NCBI RefSeq assembly: GCF_005239225.2 | Contig: NC_133295.1 | Span: forward strand, 1,922,001-1,986,000 | Direction of reading: 5' to 3' | Source of the DNA: Populus alba | Taxonomy: Eukaryota; Streptophyta; Magnoliopsida; Malpighiales; Salicaceae | Length of the DNA: 64,000 nucleotides | Shown here: piece by piece, positions 34,105 through 47,390 of the stretch | Numbering within the stretch: position 1 is the stretch's first letter | How the letters are laid out: every line of letters starts with the position of its first letter | Made by a program: the position numbers and the translations under genes | The notes under the pieces: generated by a model | The model's input: the letters and a program-made list of their open reading frames with translations, nothing else | Told to the model about the DNA's origin: nothing | The model's database searches: none

Positions 34105-37100
34105 CATCGATTCTCACTTTGAAACCATCCAATCCTCCCGTTTCCTTGTATAATTCAAAGTAACAAGAATATATCTTGAATTAATAAATTTATAAAGAAT
34201 ATGTTATGGTTTTGGTTTTCTATAATTTTTACACAAGCCATATACGCGTGATATTATTAAAATATTTTAGATCAGGGGCAATATTATCTATGCATGTAAT
34301 AAAACAAAACATTAGAAGGAGTGTGAGGAATAGCTAGCAATAGTTAAGCTTTTCGCTGCTGATTATAAAGTAGAAAACTATTATAAAATCTTTGACAATT
34401 GCCTCAGTGTGCGTTAATCCGTAGTTTGTGCTGCTAACTGTCAAGAATCAACACCAAGATCTTCATTCTTTGTTTTAGAGGATCAACCTTTAAGTATCTT
34501 CTGATTAGCTAGGTTTTATGAAATTATACTTTTCGCTTTTGGGAAGGAAGGGAATTTCAAAGCTGGGACGAAGTTTTTGTTAAGGAATCACTTTGTAAAG
34601 CATATAATAATTGCTTTCGAGAAGGAAGGAATTCCATAGCTCTTGGTTTTTCTAAAGAATCACTTCCTAATTAAAGCATATATATAATTAATAATTGCTT
34701 TCAATAAGGTTTTTTGATTTCCCTATAATATATTCTTCTCCCACTTTCATGGAATTTTTTTCTTATGCAGGGCTTTTATAAATAACAATGATAAAATTAT
34801 AATTATTTTACCTTCGAATTCGTGATAAATTACAAAGAATTTGCTAGGTAACTTGCTAGCTATCACTAGACGAGAAGCCTGTTAATTCATGGTTAAAATA
34901 CTTAAAGAGTAAGTATCAATATTCAATGGAGAGAGTTACCAAAAAAAATAGAGAAAGAAAAATGAGAAAGAATATTTTAAAAAAAAATGAAAAATCATGG
35001 AGATATTTTTATTATTTTTTGTGGATATGATTTAATCTTTCATCATTTTATCTATCTTTTTGTGCAAAATGAATATATAAAATAAATATTGGTAATTATT
35101 TTAAAAAGTATTCTAAGATATTCCATATAATAATCAGCTCACATGGAATTTTCTTCAAGCTGGTATAAAAATATATTGTCCAAAGAAGCATATAGCATAT
35201 GAATTTTTGAAAACCTTTCAGTACAATTAATGCCCCCACTTAAAAAGCTGATTTACCTGTGGAATCGACAAAAGGTAGAATATTTTGTTTTCCAATCAAC
35301 ATTTTCACTCTATTTTACCATTTTGGCCTCGGTATAGAAAAAAAAAAAAAAAAAGAAGCAATGTTATCGGTAGCGCATTCCAATTATATTTTTCAAATAT
35401 TTTAATTTTCATTTACTTATTTTTTTTAATATTTTTTAATTATTTTAACATTCTAGTATAAAAAAATATATTATTTTAATATAATTTTATACTTAAAACA
35501 TTTAAAAAATAAAAAATAAAAAACTGTTTAGAGGCACTGTTAGCAAGCTGTGCCTAGCAGCGCAGAGCACCAGTCTGTAGGGTCACATTTCAGGTTAGTA
35601 ATGGCTGGCATCAAGGAGAGTCAGCCCAGAGCCATCCATATGATAGTTTTTATCTTTATTTTTTTAGCTCCCATTCTTAAATGGCTACAAGAGACTCCAT
35701 GTGACTTAGGGTTGTAATTTTTTTTGTTTTTTTAATTATATATATTTAAATCAGCTTACACATATTTCTATTAATTCTCTAAAATTTTAAAATTAATAAT
35801 CATATAAATTTTAAATAATTCTAAAATTTATAGTAATTCAACCACCGATAATTTTTTTTTAAAAAATAAAAATAAAAGGTTAGTAAAAAAAAATTTATCT
35901 GCTTAAGTTTGCTAGATTTTGGTGTGAACAAAAATGAGATGATTTCAAGTGTGGGGCCACTTTGGACACGATCTCCAATTTGAAAGACAAACGAGTTCAT
36001 GTGTGGGAGCTTTGATGGCTTTTTGTAGGGTCCAAGGGCCTGTACATGTAGAAACTGATGTTACGTGTAAATTGACAGAGGGTCACTTTTTTTCTTTTCT
36101 TTTCTTTTTTTGAGGGGGACGGTGGGGAGTTTCCTCTCTGTTTTTTTGGGGTGCGATCTTTTGCTTTTTGCCAATTTTTGTAATCTTTTCTTTGTAATTT
36201 TTTGCAGCACCTGTTCCTGAAGAGATCCTTGTATGCTCGAGTCGAGGAGGAGAGTTGCCTCATTTTTATAGCTGAAGAATTACAAGTGAAATCCAATGCC
36301 TAAAGCTAGGTAGCCCTTTCGTTCCTGATTCTAAAGTTGTCTTGAAAGAATTAACTATAAATCTAAAATGCGTGAAGAATCCGTTGTGTAGAATATACCG
36401 TGGATTCTCTCAATTGTTACTGTGGGTAGACTATTCATAATGTCTTTTATTTTTATTTTTAAATAATTAGCTATTATTGGACCAAATTAGAAACCATTTT
36501 ATTGGGGAATAGTGAGATTTAAAGATAAGGGATTAAAGTAATACAGAAGGAATGAATGGTTTTAAAAAGGTTTAGACAAAACATTTACTGTAGTCCTCAT
36601 ATTTTATAAATTATAAATATTAGACCCCTTTAGTTTCTAAAATTTAAGGTTAACATCAATTTCGATCCCAAATTTTATTTTCTTTATTTTTCGGGCTCTA
36701 ATTTGGAAAATGTGAGAGAAAACAATTAGAATCCTACACTAGAGAAAGAACATTTCTATTAGCATTGATTTCGGCAACAGAAACAGTTAAGATCGGTGTT
36801 GAATTGCCTCGTTTTATGAGATGAGTTTATATTAAGTGTTTTTTACCTTGAAATTATCTAGAAAAACATATATGAGCTTAATAAAATTTTTAGTTTCGGA
36901 TTGATTTCAGTTTTTGTTAAGATTGTTTGAGATCATGAGCAAGTTTATCAAATTACTTAGGATGTTTTCTATGTGTTTTAGGTAAAAAAAAAATAGATTG
37001 AAAAATATGTTATGGTGTCAAAACAATTTTTGCCTTGTTTTTCCAACCATTGTACTGGTCTATATCAAATGACTTGTCAACCAACTTATTTTTCTTCAAA

Positions 37101-37879
37101 AAATTTAAGGACCTATTAAAAAAAAAAAATAAGGGCTCAAGTACACATGCCTACTATTTCAGGCTTGTGTGCAAACCCTTACTAAAAAGGTCAAGCATGT
37201 TGGCTTGGATTTCTAGACCCAATAACGTCTAACTTTTTTTATTATAAAAAAAATTATTTGTTTTAGTTAATTCCTTTTTATATGTATTTTTTTCAAAATA
37301 ATTCTTAAATTTATATGTTAATCAATATCCCTTATCCCTTTTATTTTGTTTATCATATTCTTTTAAATAGTGGTTATTTTTTTAATTATTTTTGTATAAA
37401 TTTAATTTTTTAAGAGATTATTCAATTCATTTATAATTTTTTATGTTTTATATAAATGAAATTTATTTTAAAAAATTTAAAATATTATTTTATGAATAAT
37501 ACTTTTAGTTATGTCGTAAACTTGAAAAATATTTTTTTGCCTTTAATTTTATTTAATCAATTGCATGTGTAGCTATTTTTATGATTATTTAATTAAATAA
37601 AAAATAGATTATGTGAACAAAGTTGCTAAATACAATCATGTCATGATTCAAGTTGTAAGATTAAATATCTTGATTTATATCTTATTCTTATTATTTTTTA
37701 ATTTACATCTTTCTTTATCTTTAATAACTTTTTATTTGGGAATGACACTGGAGGCCATAAGTACTAGGCCTAGCCCAGGGCAGAGCCCATTTCCATAAGC
37801 AGTTGGGCCTAAGCATTTTGCCTAAACTATGAATTTTTTGGGGTTTTTTTTTTATACATATTATTGATATATAAAGACT

Positions 37880-37885
<6 letters not shown>
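34105..37885. other. Intergenic, AT-rich, no gene
   Basis: It contains A/T homopolymers and degraded repeat pieces (for example near 35395-35530). The minus-strand frame at 35997-36296 is low-complexity and unsupported. Confidence 0.55.

Positions 37886-37939
<54 letters not shown>
37886..37939. repeat. TA microsatellite
   Basis: An uninterrupted TA dinucleotide run of about 50 bp. Confidence 0.95.
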
Positions 37940-37941
<2 letters not shown>

Positions 37942-39250
37942 TTTTTGATAAATCTGAGTTTGAGAAATTTTTGGGATTTTTCAATAATCAATATTTTTTG
38001 TAAAATCTTTAATAGTTATCTCTTCACTTTGTACAATTCTTTTACTTTCAGAAGATTCAGAGGTAGAGAAAGCTGAAATAGAAATAGTCATGTGGAAAAT
38101 AGAATTTATAGAAAAGAAAAATAAACTAGGAAACAGGCTGCAGGATATATGAATTTATTGTTCTTAAAACTCAAACGGGACTTACACCATTCAGTTGGAT
38201 TCATCTATTATCTTTTATATATATATATAAACCTCAATTATCATGATTTGTTGATTGATTTTTCTTCATACGAGAAGAGTGGTGGAAAGCCCGAACAACC
38301 CATAAACTATGCCTGTCTAAACGCTCCCAAACGTGTCCTTTAGAATGTAGCAAGTCAAAAAGGCTTCAACCAATGATGTAGGAGAGTGTAACAAAACCAT
38401 TTTATTCCTACTGTCCCGCCAACAGTTGGCTCTGGTTTGATAAGAAAGCTTGCCTGAAATTCCTCCAAGTATGCTGCTTATGAAGAAAAAATCTAGAGGA
38501 ACCATATGCTCGACAAACTTCAGGTCCAAAGGATAACAGTGACCAGCATCCAATATCCACATGATAAGCTCCAGATTGCTGCGTTTAGGGATAAGTGTTA
38601 GACCCTGCATTTTGCAATGTCAAAGTAAAAACACAAATGCACGTAAAACTCAAACTGATAGAACTATTTCATGCTGTGTTATGACAGCAATTAATTTATC
38701 GCCAGCCGGTATGGTTGATAACGTTTTCCGATGACAAATGCAGAATTGGAATGGAACGTAACTAAAAGTTGCATGCTGTGGATAAACTCGCCTCTTCAAG
38801 ATTGTTACTGATACTTTCAAGTTCCAACAATTGATTTTGCCTTGTTCATCAAGAGAGATGGAAATGTAACCTTGTCAGCAGCCCCCTGACCTTTGATTGC
38901 CTCTGTTACACTCGAACACCTCTGATACTCTGGTCCCTACGACAACCACAATTAATGGCATTGGCAGACAAATGCATACAATCTGTTGAACCATCAAACA
39001 AATTCCTTTTTTTTGGTACACCGGAGACCTAGAGGTCTCGTCACCACCCTAACACAATAGCCTACCATGGCCAAACACAGTACTTTCTCAATGGGCACTC
39101 TGGGTACCAATCATCAAGCTACTGCTGCGAATAGGAATATATTCACCTTATAATTTCTCTTCTTTAATAATATCAAAAGAAAAACTACAAGAGTCGGGTG
39201 GGGTATTCACACTTCAAAAGTAGTTATTTCATGCGATTTTCAATTTCTAT
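37940..39250. other. Intergenic with an unassigned open frame
   Basis: A 97-codon minus-strand frame at 38317-38610 follows a TGCAG|G acceptor-like junction but matches nothing I know and has no partner exon. I leave it uncalled. The rest is non-coding. Confidence 0.5.
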
Positions 39251-39266
39251 TGACACTCGTTTTATG

Positions 39267-39276
39267 TTATATAAGA
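39267..39276 (+). promoter_or_regulatory. Putative TATA box of the small peptide gene
   Basis: TTATATAAGA lies 46-55 bases before the ATG at 39322. It would start transcription near 39300 with a very short leader. Confidence 0.55.
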
Positions 39277-39321
39277 AGCTATTATGTAGTATACTAAAGA
39301 AATATTCCAAAACAAAAGGTG

Positions 39322-39507
39322 ATGGAGTCCAAAGTTGTCTTGAGTGGTGCTTTGGCTGTTGCATCAATGGCGGTACTGGTATTTTCAAGCCCAGCAATAG
39401 ATGATGGCTCACATTGTATGGATGTTTGTTTGGCGGGTTGTGCAAGTGCTGCTAACCCAAAACTCTTAATAACTTGCGTGAATAATTGCAATAGCCGGAC
39501 CGGCTAA
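39322..39507 (+). CDS. Small putative secreted cysteine-rich peptide
   Basis: A 61-codon frame starting MESKVVLSGALAVASMAV, with a hydrophobic N-terminus that fits a signal peptide (about residues 5-24). A short mature part follows with five cysteines in the pattern C-X3-C-X3-C-X11-C-X3-C, ending just after the last Cys. A TATA box sits about 50 bp upstream and an AATAAA-like signal (AAATAAAAATTG) about 30 bp downstream, so the unit looks like a complete compact gene. The layout recalls thionin-like and other plant cysteine-rich secreted peptides, but the odd cysteine count and spacing do not match a family I can name. Function is unknown, and a chance frame cannot be fully excluded. Confidence 0.55.
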   Translation: MESKVVLSGALAVASMAVLVFSSPAIDDGSHCMDVCLAGCASAANPKLLITCVNNCNSRTG

Positions 39508-39549
39508 AAAAGCCATCATGCATGGCTGCTCTCTTCTAAATAAAAATTG

Positions 39550-41490
39550 AGAATTGAATGTTTTCTCATGTTTAATATCATTTGCTCCAATCTTTTTTAT
39601 GTTTTCTGGGACTGTCCAGACACAGAAATTTCCATCACTTTGAGATCGATCGCAAAACTCCTGTCAGCGAACAAAAATTCTTCTGTGTACGGGTCAAACC
39701 TTGGGAAGGCGTTTGGTTTGAAAAGGAGAAAAAAGACACCGAACTTTTACAGGCATAGACCAAAGAATCGCACCAAACTCATACATTCAAATCTGCATTT
39801 GAACAAATGTAATGCTAAAAGTGGTTGCATCAATAAACTGAGCCTAATGCAAACTGAAAGTTAAGGAATTAACAAGCGGGAGGGAAAGGTTAGCTTAAAG
39901 GTCAGACAACGATCCTTCACTCCGGTCTAAACTACAGTCAGAAACTCACTACCTTGGATTGAAGCTCATCATTGCTCCTAACATCGAAATGTCTCAGCAA
40001 ATTCATATCAACAGAACAAAATGTACCAAAATAATATGATACCTACGTCTCAGAATAAACATTTTCTTGATCTTGTCCATATGTTCACATGTATTTTGCC
40101 CATTCTTGAAACAGTAGTGTACCTCCTGCATGAGATATTGCTTACTATTTGAAAAGGTATGAGAAATATCTGCAACATGTTCTTGATACGGGCAGTCTTT
40201 TTGTCTATGGTGTCTCTCGAATACCATTACCACAAAAGCCAATGGGTCAATACAGTAATCAGTAGAGGTGAATTAACTTCTTATTATAGAAGATCCTCAA
40301 TCCAGATCGTTGTATATAGATGCATGTGACACAGCTGCCTCTAGTTTGATGGCGGATTTTTTCAGCTGATAGGTAACAGGCAATTACAGCCCTCGTAGAT
40401 TGCTAAGTACCAATGACGGAGAAAGATTTCAGTGATCATCCTCCATGCAACGTCTATCTAACTAACACGGTGTTTGGGATTAAACAAAGTGAATCCTGAA
40501 CCAGATATACAATCAACTCAACGACCTGAATATACAAGCAGGGATCGTGGTACCCCGCACTAGGATGTGCCATTTTTAAATTGAAGCAGCCAAGCAGCTA
40601 ACCTGCTTCCAAGCCAGCCTAATAAGCACCTATCAAGCCTGCTAGCAATAGGTATATTAGTTTCTAGCTACAGATCAAGCCTGCAAGCAATAGGTATACT
40701 AGCGGAGCCTGATAATGGTAAAATTAATTCGACAAAAAGAGACCAGAATGATTCCATGTCCAAAAATTCACAATATGTTAAACTCCAATTCTCATAGTGA
40801 AAGCTTGTGACTGGACTTCGTTAAGCTCTTTGGCAGGCAGCGAATAAAAGTTGGCTCGCATAAGCAATCTTAACATTCAATGTATGAACCCACTGAAAGA
40901 CACTCAAGGACTCAAATTTCTCAACCACAGACCAGAAACTAGGATTTAATAGTACCGTAAAAACTACACTCTAACCCAGCAACCTGGAGAAAACTTTCAG
41001 GGAATAGATTGACGAATTGAGAAAATATATTCCGCGCAGAGTATCCAACATGCATGATAGTTACTTCAGATGCTGAAAATATTTAAAAAGACCAACAAGA
41101 AACAATTTCTTTTATTTCCTAGACAGACCATCCATTTCTTTTTAAAAAACTTATGCAAGCGGTAAATAAATAAACAGTGTGCCTATGAAACGTGATGCGC
41201 GAATGCAGATATTTAATCAATGTGAGTGCCCATGTTATTATGCATCAGTATTTGTGCGCACATGCATGTAATCATTTGTTCCTAACCCCAAAACATAGGC
41301 GAGCGAAAATAACTACAAGTCTTCATTGGTACACGCAATCATGTATCTAAACCCAATCCATAGGCAAACACAGATAGACTTCATTAGATCGGCTAGAAAT
41401 AAATTCATTGGTATCCTCCAATAGGCATAGGGGGACAACCTTAAGTAATTCAAAACAAACAAAACCCGCATCTTTTAACACAAAGCACGC
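39550..41490. other. Intergenic, no gene seen
   Basis: It has less extreme AT content than the regions to the left. There is a 28 bp near-duplicate (about 40632-40660 and 40673-40702, sharing ATCAAGCCTGC and AGCAATAGGTATA). The open frame at 39547-39864 lacks an ATG start and any domain. Confidence 0.5.
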
Positions 41491-41784
41491 TTTATCCGAG
41501 TCGCTAACAATTGCAGAATAATTATCAAAAAGCACGTGATCACATGTATCCTACTAAAGGTGCTGATTCAGATGTTCGTGTAATTCCTGATACTGCAAAG
41601 CTGTGGTATCATCCCCCATTACATTCCCCAGTTCGCAAATCCTACAGAAAATTGCCGTTTCCATGGTTTAGCCCGATTGATCGTTTCACAATAAAGTTTT
41701 CTTACAGAGCACCTAACGGCCATGAATAATAAGAGGTCGGGTGGATAAAAAAGAAAGCATAAATCACCTGCCAGACCGCACTAT

Positions 41785-44680
41785 TCAACGCTTGCCACGA
41801 TGCCCGCCACCTGACCTTGCACCAGGATAGCGAGCAAATTGTAATCTTAAATTGAACGAATCGCGGTCATGCTCATCAAATCTATAACCTGCAAAATCGA
41901 GCTCGACTGTTTCACGTTGCACGACTAACCACGCTTTGAACGACGAATTAGGGGATCAATAGATAGCTCATAAAAGGCGTTGCAATCATTTATCTCAAGT
42001 ACATAAACGCAGAATATACCAAACGTTCATCATCACTGTTGAACACACCCAAGTCAAATCCTGACTGACAGACAAAAATGCAATGCAAATGAGGAATGGG
42101 CGAAGACAGGCCATCTGATTTACACAGTATGGGGATTTTTGTCTCAGCACATGCATTAATAATTGAAACTGGGAACAGCTTATTCTCTCGCGATAGCTAG
42201 CCTGTGCATAACATAGAATGCTGAGATGAGGAAACGCAAGGCTAAATGTGACATGAGATACTGACAGCATCATCATTGGATCACACAAAATACAGTTAGC
42301 CATATGGATAATTATATAGGCCTTAAGCAGTTTAGCTAACCTACGCAACCAGTTTGGCTTGAAATCCATCAATAGATGATAACTCGAGTAGGTTTAAAGT
42401 GGTCCTTGCAGTATATAAGTGTCAAAAATGTCATGACGATTTGATCAATCCATCAATATGATCAATCAACTGCCCAAACTTTCAAGAACGCGCCTCGCTA
42501 ATCCACTTACCACCACTCAACTATTCCAAAGCTGGCTCAAATCACTAAAAAAATCTTTAATGCCACACAGCTGTGAACCCACCCCAACCCACAAAAGAAA
42601 CTAAAAGGAAGTGCAAAAGGCATTGGTGCAATTATATAAAAAGTTAAAAACTAGCATCGAAAAGGAAACATTAGATAGTAACAGATACAATGGGCCTGCA
42701 AACTGATACATGAGACTAAAACTCCCTAAAGGGGAAAAAATGTAGAGTATGTTAAGTTCACCTTGTAATGCATCCATGGCAGTGGCAGCATGTGCAGGAC
42801 TCAAAAAGTCAACAAAACAGAGTACTAGTGGATCTCCCCCGGGCTGCACATTTTAGCAACCAGTGAATCCATTAATGTTCTAAATATTGATTCAGCACAT
42901 ACTAAAATAATGTAAAGGATGATGACAATCATAATAATAACAATATCTTGAAGACTCACATGTCTTGATTCCTTGCTTACAAGTCTCACTTCTTTGTAGC
43001 CAACAAAAGGGCGAAAGATATCTGTTAATCCCAAGTGAAGGAACAAAAGAAGAAGAGAAAAGGTCCAAGAGTACTGGAATTACATGTGGAAGGCTACGGA
43101 GCAATACTAGAAGGGAAAAAGTCCAAGTAAAAATATGATTACATATGGAAAACAATGGAAGGATACGGGAAACTTCCCGTCGCGTACAGTCAGAAGGCAA
43201 GCCCTCCACAAACAGTGTGCTGCTAGCATCAGGAGGAAGGGAAACCTCAGATCTTCCACTTCCCATGCGCAATGACCTGTCTTTTACACTAGCCCCAGGG
43301 TCCATGGGCCCCATACTCACCATGCGTGTGTCATCAACAGGATGACTAGGCACCCCACTCATGGCTCTGGCAGACTGTCCCCCACCATAAGATGAAATTG
43401 TCTGAAACATTCATTCAATTACTCAGATAACTTTTAATCATGAAGCGAGTGACAGGGGTAGACTTGAGGTTAAAAAATAAATCAAGTCAAGTAGTCAGCC
43501 ATTGTCAAAGACTTTTAGCCGCTAACATGTAATTTAAGAAGATTTTGAACATGATTATTTTAGACACTTTTGGGTATCTACAGATTTCCTATCAAATTGA
43601 GACATTAACTTTGTTTTGGTATTACGAGTTAGTTTCTTTTTATGACATTCTTCTGTGCCTGTACAAAAGCAGTGTAGTTAGACATTCAAGATAGGCTATC
43701 GTAACTAAAATTATTATTTTCTGTGGTACCCCCCCCCCCCCCTCAACTACATGAAAAGAGATAAAGAATAACCAAGTACCCCACTACGCAAGTAACGGTC
43801 ATAAGATGCTCCGATGGAGTCTGAATCTCTGATTACATGAAGAGCTCCTCTATCATCATCACGGGAATAATAATTGGATAGGTCACGGCCGCTTGGGATA
43901 TCTGCAAGATCAAGCATGTATTTCAACATAAATAAACCATCTGAATAAGTTGAAAGGAGGAACATCCTACTGCTGCACATCATTCCTAAAGCATGGAAAT
44001 AGCACTAATACATAAATCTTTTTCAACAGAATGTCAAAAACTGATCTAGATCAATAACACACAGATATTGACAAGAACAGCAGACTACTACATCACAGAT
44101 AATCAACATGCTGAAATAACCAAGGCTTCACAGAAAAGGCCGAAAAGAAATATCCACCAAAATTGAGACTTTAAAAAGCTCCAGTTAAAATACAAAGGAA
44201 ATAGCAAAACCAAAAACATTATAACAGGAAGAAAAAAAAAAGATTTCTTTTTCTTAAATATAAACACAGACAATAAATTCTCCAACAACAATAATTCCCA
44301 TCTTATTATGCATCAATATCATAAATTCCTTAAAAATCAACAGCAAAATTAATTAAAAGATCAACCCTTTCAGCTGCCCTTTCCTTTCAAAAACAATTAA
44401 CACAAAGCCTTCCGCCCCATTACCAAAACCCGTGATTAAGCAAGCTATCAAGCACGTAAATCAAGCAGGACATGCCACAAAATGTTAAAAGAAAACCCTG
44501 ATTGACTTATGCATATAAGCGGGAAAAGATGGAAACTTTACTATAGAATTAAAAAGAAATGAGTAGTAATTTTGAAGTGGTACCGTAATCGATGCGAGGG
44601 CGTTTTCCGGTTAGAGAAGACATGGACTGCGGCGGCGGCTGCCGTGAGTCGCCGGCATATCTCCAGTAACTATCCGCCAT
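41785..44680 (-). CDS. Nuclear speckle RNA-binding protein (NSR-type, one RRM), six exons
   Basis: Exons, high to low: 44680-44584, 43901-43780, 43401-43167, 43021-42960, 42843-42762, 41888-41785. All junctions are GT-AG with matching phases, giving 233 aa. The N-terminus (MADSYWRYAGDS) and a Gly/Ser/Arg-rich linker containing ASYDRYLRSG lead to a single C-terminal RRM over about residues 135-222, with RNP2-like LFVEGL (136-141) and RNP1-like LVLCFVDF (178-185). It ends in a short Arg/Gly tail (RSGGGHRGKR). This arrangement is that of Arabidopsis NSRa/NSRb, nuclear speckle proteins that modulate alternative splicing and bind long non-coding RNAs in auxin responses. Family assignment is strong from sequence. 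The individual orthologue and function are inferred. The 3' untranslated region probably occupies about 41490-41784. Confidence 0.93.
43729..43742. repeat. C14 homopolymer in NSR intron 2
   Basis: Fourteen consecutive C bases lie inside the intron, about 38 bases below the exon 2 donor site at 43779-43778. This is unusual in such AT-rich DNA and may vary in length. Confidence 0.95.
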
Positions 44681-44699
44681 GTCTGGTTAAAGAAAGAGA

Positions 44700-47390
44700 A
44701 AAGGAGGGGGTTTTAAGACAGAACTGAAACTGGAAGTGAAACCATCAAGAACAGGAGTTAAGTTAGATACGAGGGGAGGGAATCCAATCAACGGATCTTT
44801 TACTTTTTGGAGGGGCTATTTTTGCTTTTTAGCACGCTTTTTTAAGAGAGAGGCGAAATAACTGAGAAACGTGACAACGAAGAGAGGAGAGATAAGAAAA
44901 CACATAAAGAAAAAAACTCAAATTCACCTGAAATTCTAATTACAACATTACTAATATTAATAGAAAAATATCTACAAGACATTCAATAACATCATGAAAA
45001 GGTCATCGAAGATAACTTGGCACACGGCAGTTAAAGATAAGTGAAGCACATGCCACGTTTAAGCGGAAAGTATGCACACACTAGAGTCATTATTTGTTCT
45101 TTTTTCTTCTTTTTTTTTTGTATTGTTAAATTTATTTTGTTGAAATTTTATAATTGTAATTGTGATATTTTAAATAAAGTTTCAATATGTCTCTAGTAAT
45201 TTTTTTTTTTATCTCTTCTCTTCTTTTTTTATAATTTGTGAAAAGAAATGAGAGAGAATGAAATAAATAAATAAATAAAGAAAAAGACATTAGAGGCACA
45301 TCCAAGTTATGACTATTACATTACTAATTCCATCAAAAAAATCTCAACAAGAAAAATTAAGTGACACTAAGAAAGGTCATTAATAATAACTAAAGTGAGT
45401 CACACTTAATGCTAAAAACAGTAAGCCACCTAACACCTTTGGATAATAAATATGACACACTCAAGTTATCATTGGTGACAACTCTTAGTATTGTGGGATT
45501 TGTCTTATCGAAATCTTAATGATACTGGTTATGCTGTAAAAAGAAAGAAGAAATAAAGAAAAAGATCTTGGAGGCACATTGAAATTACAATTACAACACC
45601 ACCATTACCTTCAAAAATATATTTATGGGAGAATCCAATAACACTTAAGAAAGGTCATCAACAATAACCCGAATGAATTATATTTAGTATCAAAGATAAG
45701 TGAGCTACCTATTATCTTTGAACAGTAAATATGGCACACTAAGATTATTATTGGTGTCCATTTTTCAAGTTATTGTATTTGTATCATCGAGATCTTATTA
45801 AAATATCATTAGTATTGCAATCAAAGTTTTGGCTTTTCTTATCTAACTTTCTAGGTATTTAGAGGTTTCATCTTAAGATAATACATGGTGGGCTTTTTTT
45901 GTATGTATATGAGTGTTATAGAAACATATCATAATATGATTTAAAAGTTTGAAATAACCTATTTTTTCTTTTCACATAGAGAATCCAGTTGAATTAAATG
46001 AAATGTTCATTTTAAAGTGTTATTGATAACATGAGCCTAATTAATTAAATAAAAATTTAAATTGTTATTTTGTTAAAAGTGTGTAGACTTGATGGTTTCA
46101 ATGAAATGACTCTCGATTGACTAAATGTAAGGAAGAAAAAAGATTGAGAATGTGATTAAATCTCTTGGAGATATCTCAAACTCAACCACAAATTTTTGAT
46201 GATTGTGAGTAGTTTTTTAAGGAATAGTTGATTATTTGTCAATAAAATACAGATAACATGACTAGTAGTATGAGGAATTTGAGTTTTTTTTTTATATTAA
46301 TAAGGTGTGTGTGTGTATGTTATTCATATTCTTTACAAGTTTTTTTTATTACTATCCAAAAAATTAAAAGAAAATTGATGAATAATACAATACTATTATT
46401 TTGTATGCAATCACTTTTACACATTAAAAGTTTTTTTCTTTTATTTGATCAATATCATAAATTTTTTTAATTGTGTGTGTATATATATATATATATTTGG
46501 TGTTAGAATTTTGTTTTAATATACCCATTATTTTGATTTCCCCCAAAAATTAGTTATAAATTTGATGTTTTTCTTATTTTTAATGAAGAAATAGGGTTGA
46601 TGACAATAGGGTTGCAATTGTCTTTTACCTATGTATGACAATCATTTGGGAATTTGATTACAAATTAAAGGAAAAGACAATTTAGAGACGTGACATCAGA
46701 CAAATTGGTCAATTTCATGTCCTTAATATGAATAATTTGTGCAAACATTATCCCGACAATGTATTGTGTTTGAAAAAAATATATTTATTTTATTTTAATT
46801 TTTTTTATTGTTTTAATTTATTGATGTCAAAAATAAAATTAAAAAAATATTATTTTAATGTATTTTCAAATAAAAAAAACATTTTAAAAAACAATTATTA
46901 CTAAAATATAAAATAAACTCTTAGTTTTAATTTCAATAAGCTTTATTCGGTTTTTAATTAACCAAACTTTTAAAAAATCAAGATAAAATCCAAACCAAAA
47001 TGTGAATCCATTTTTTAGTTAAGAAATGATTTTTTTTTCCTAATATTAGAAGTAATTTTATGGTTTTTGGTTTATTAAACGTCATTTTTTTTTGTTTTTG
47101 AATATTAGGTTTCACACACTAATATCATCAATTGTTATTAAAAAAGAACTTAAACCAAAAAACCGAACTAAAATTAATTCAGTGTTGAAAAAGTAAACTG
47201 AAAGAGAAAGGCCAACAAAAAGCAAACCGAAATCTCTAAATTCGGTTTAAACCAAATAGTGGTCAATCGAGGGACTGATGTGCATAGATTTTGAAACATG
47301 AAGGACTAAGTTTTATCTGTGTTCAAAACCCAAGAGTAGAGAATAATAGTCAATTATTAGCTTTCTCCACTGTCATTCAATCTTTGGTCG
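44700..47390. other. Intergenic with diverged repeats
   Basis: Nearest the NSR gene is its probable 5' leader and promoter, with no clear TATA box seen. The repeat block at 44935-45800 is listed separately. The rest is AT-rich, with a degenerate MITE-like stretch near 46770-46920. Confidence 0.55.
44935..45800 (+). repeat. Three diverged copies of a ~270 bp repeat
   Basis: The words AAAGGTCAT, AGATAAGTGA or its variants, and TATGGCACAC/TATGACACAC occur in the same order in three segments anchored at about 44998, 45374 and 45646. Copies two and three are closest (TAAGAAAGGTCAT...AATAA), and copy one is more worn. It is non-coding and looks like an old tandem duplication. Confidence 0.6.

Noticed and set aside
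35575..35640. Short segment resembling a miRNA-like hairpin (GGCTGGCATCAAGGAG...GAGTCAGCC)
   Set aside because: No extended fold-back arm and no match to a plant miRNA I know.
38317..38610. 97-codon minus-strand open frame
   Set aside because: No recognised domain, no partner exon and no clear promoter; one acceptor-like site is not enough to call a gene.
39547..39864. 105-codon plus-strand open frame after the small peptide gene
   Set aside because: It has no ATG at its start and basic, low-complexity content; more likely non-coding or 3' sequence of the upstream unit.
41511..41729. 72-codon plus-strand open frame
   Set aside because: It lies antisense to the probable 3' untranslated region of the NSR gene and matches nothing known.
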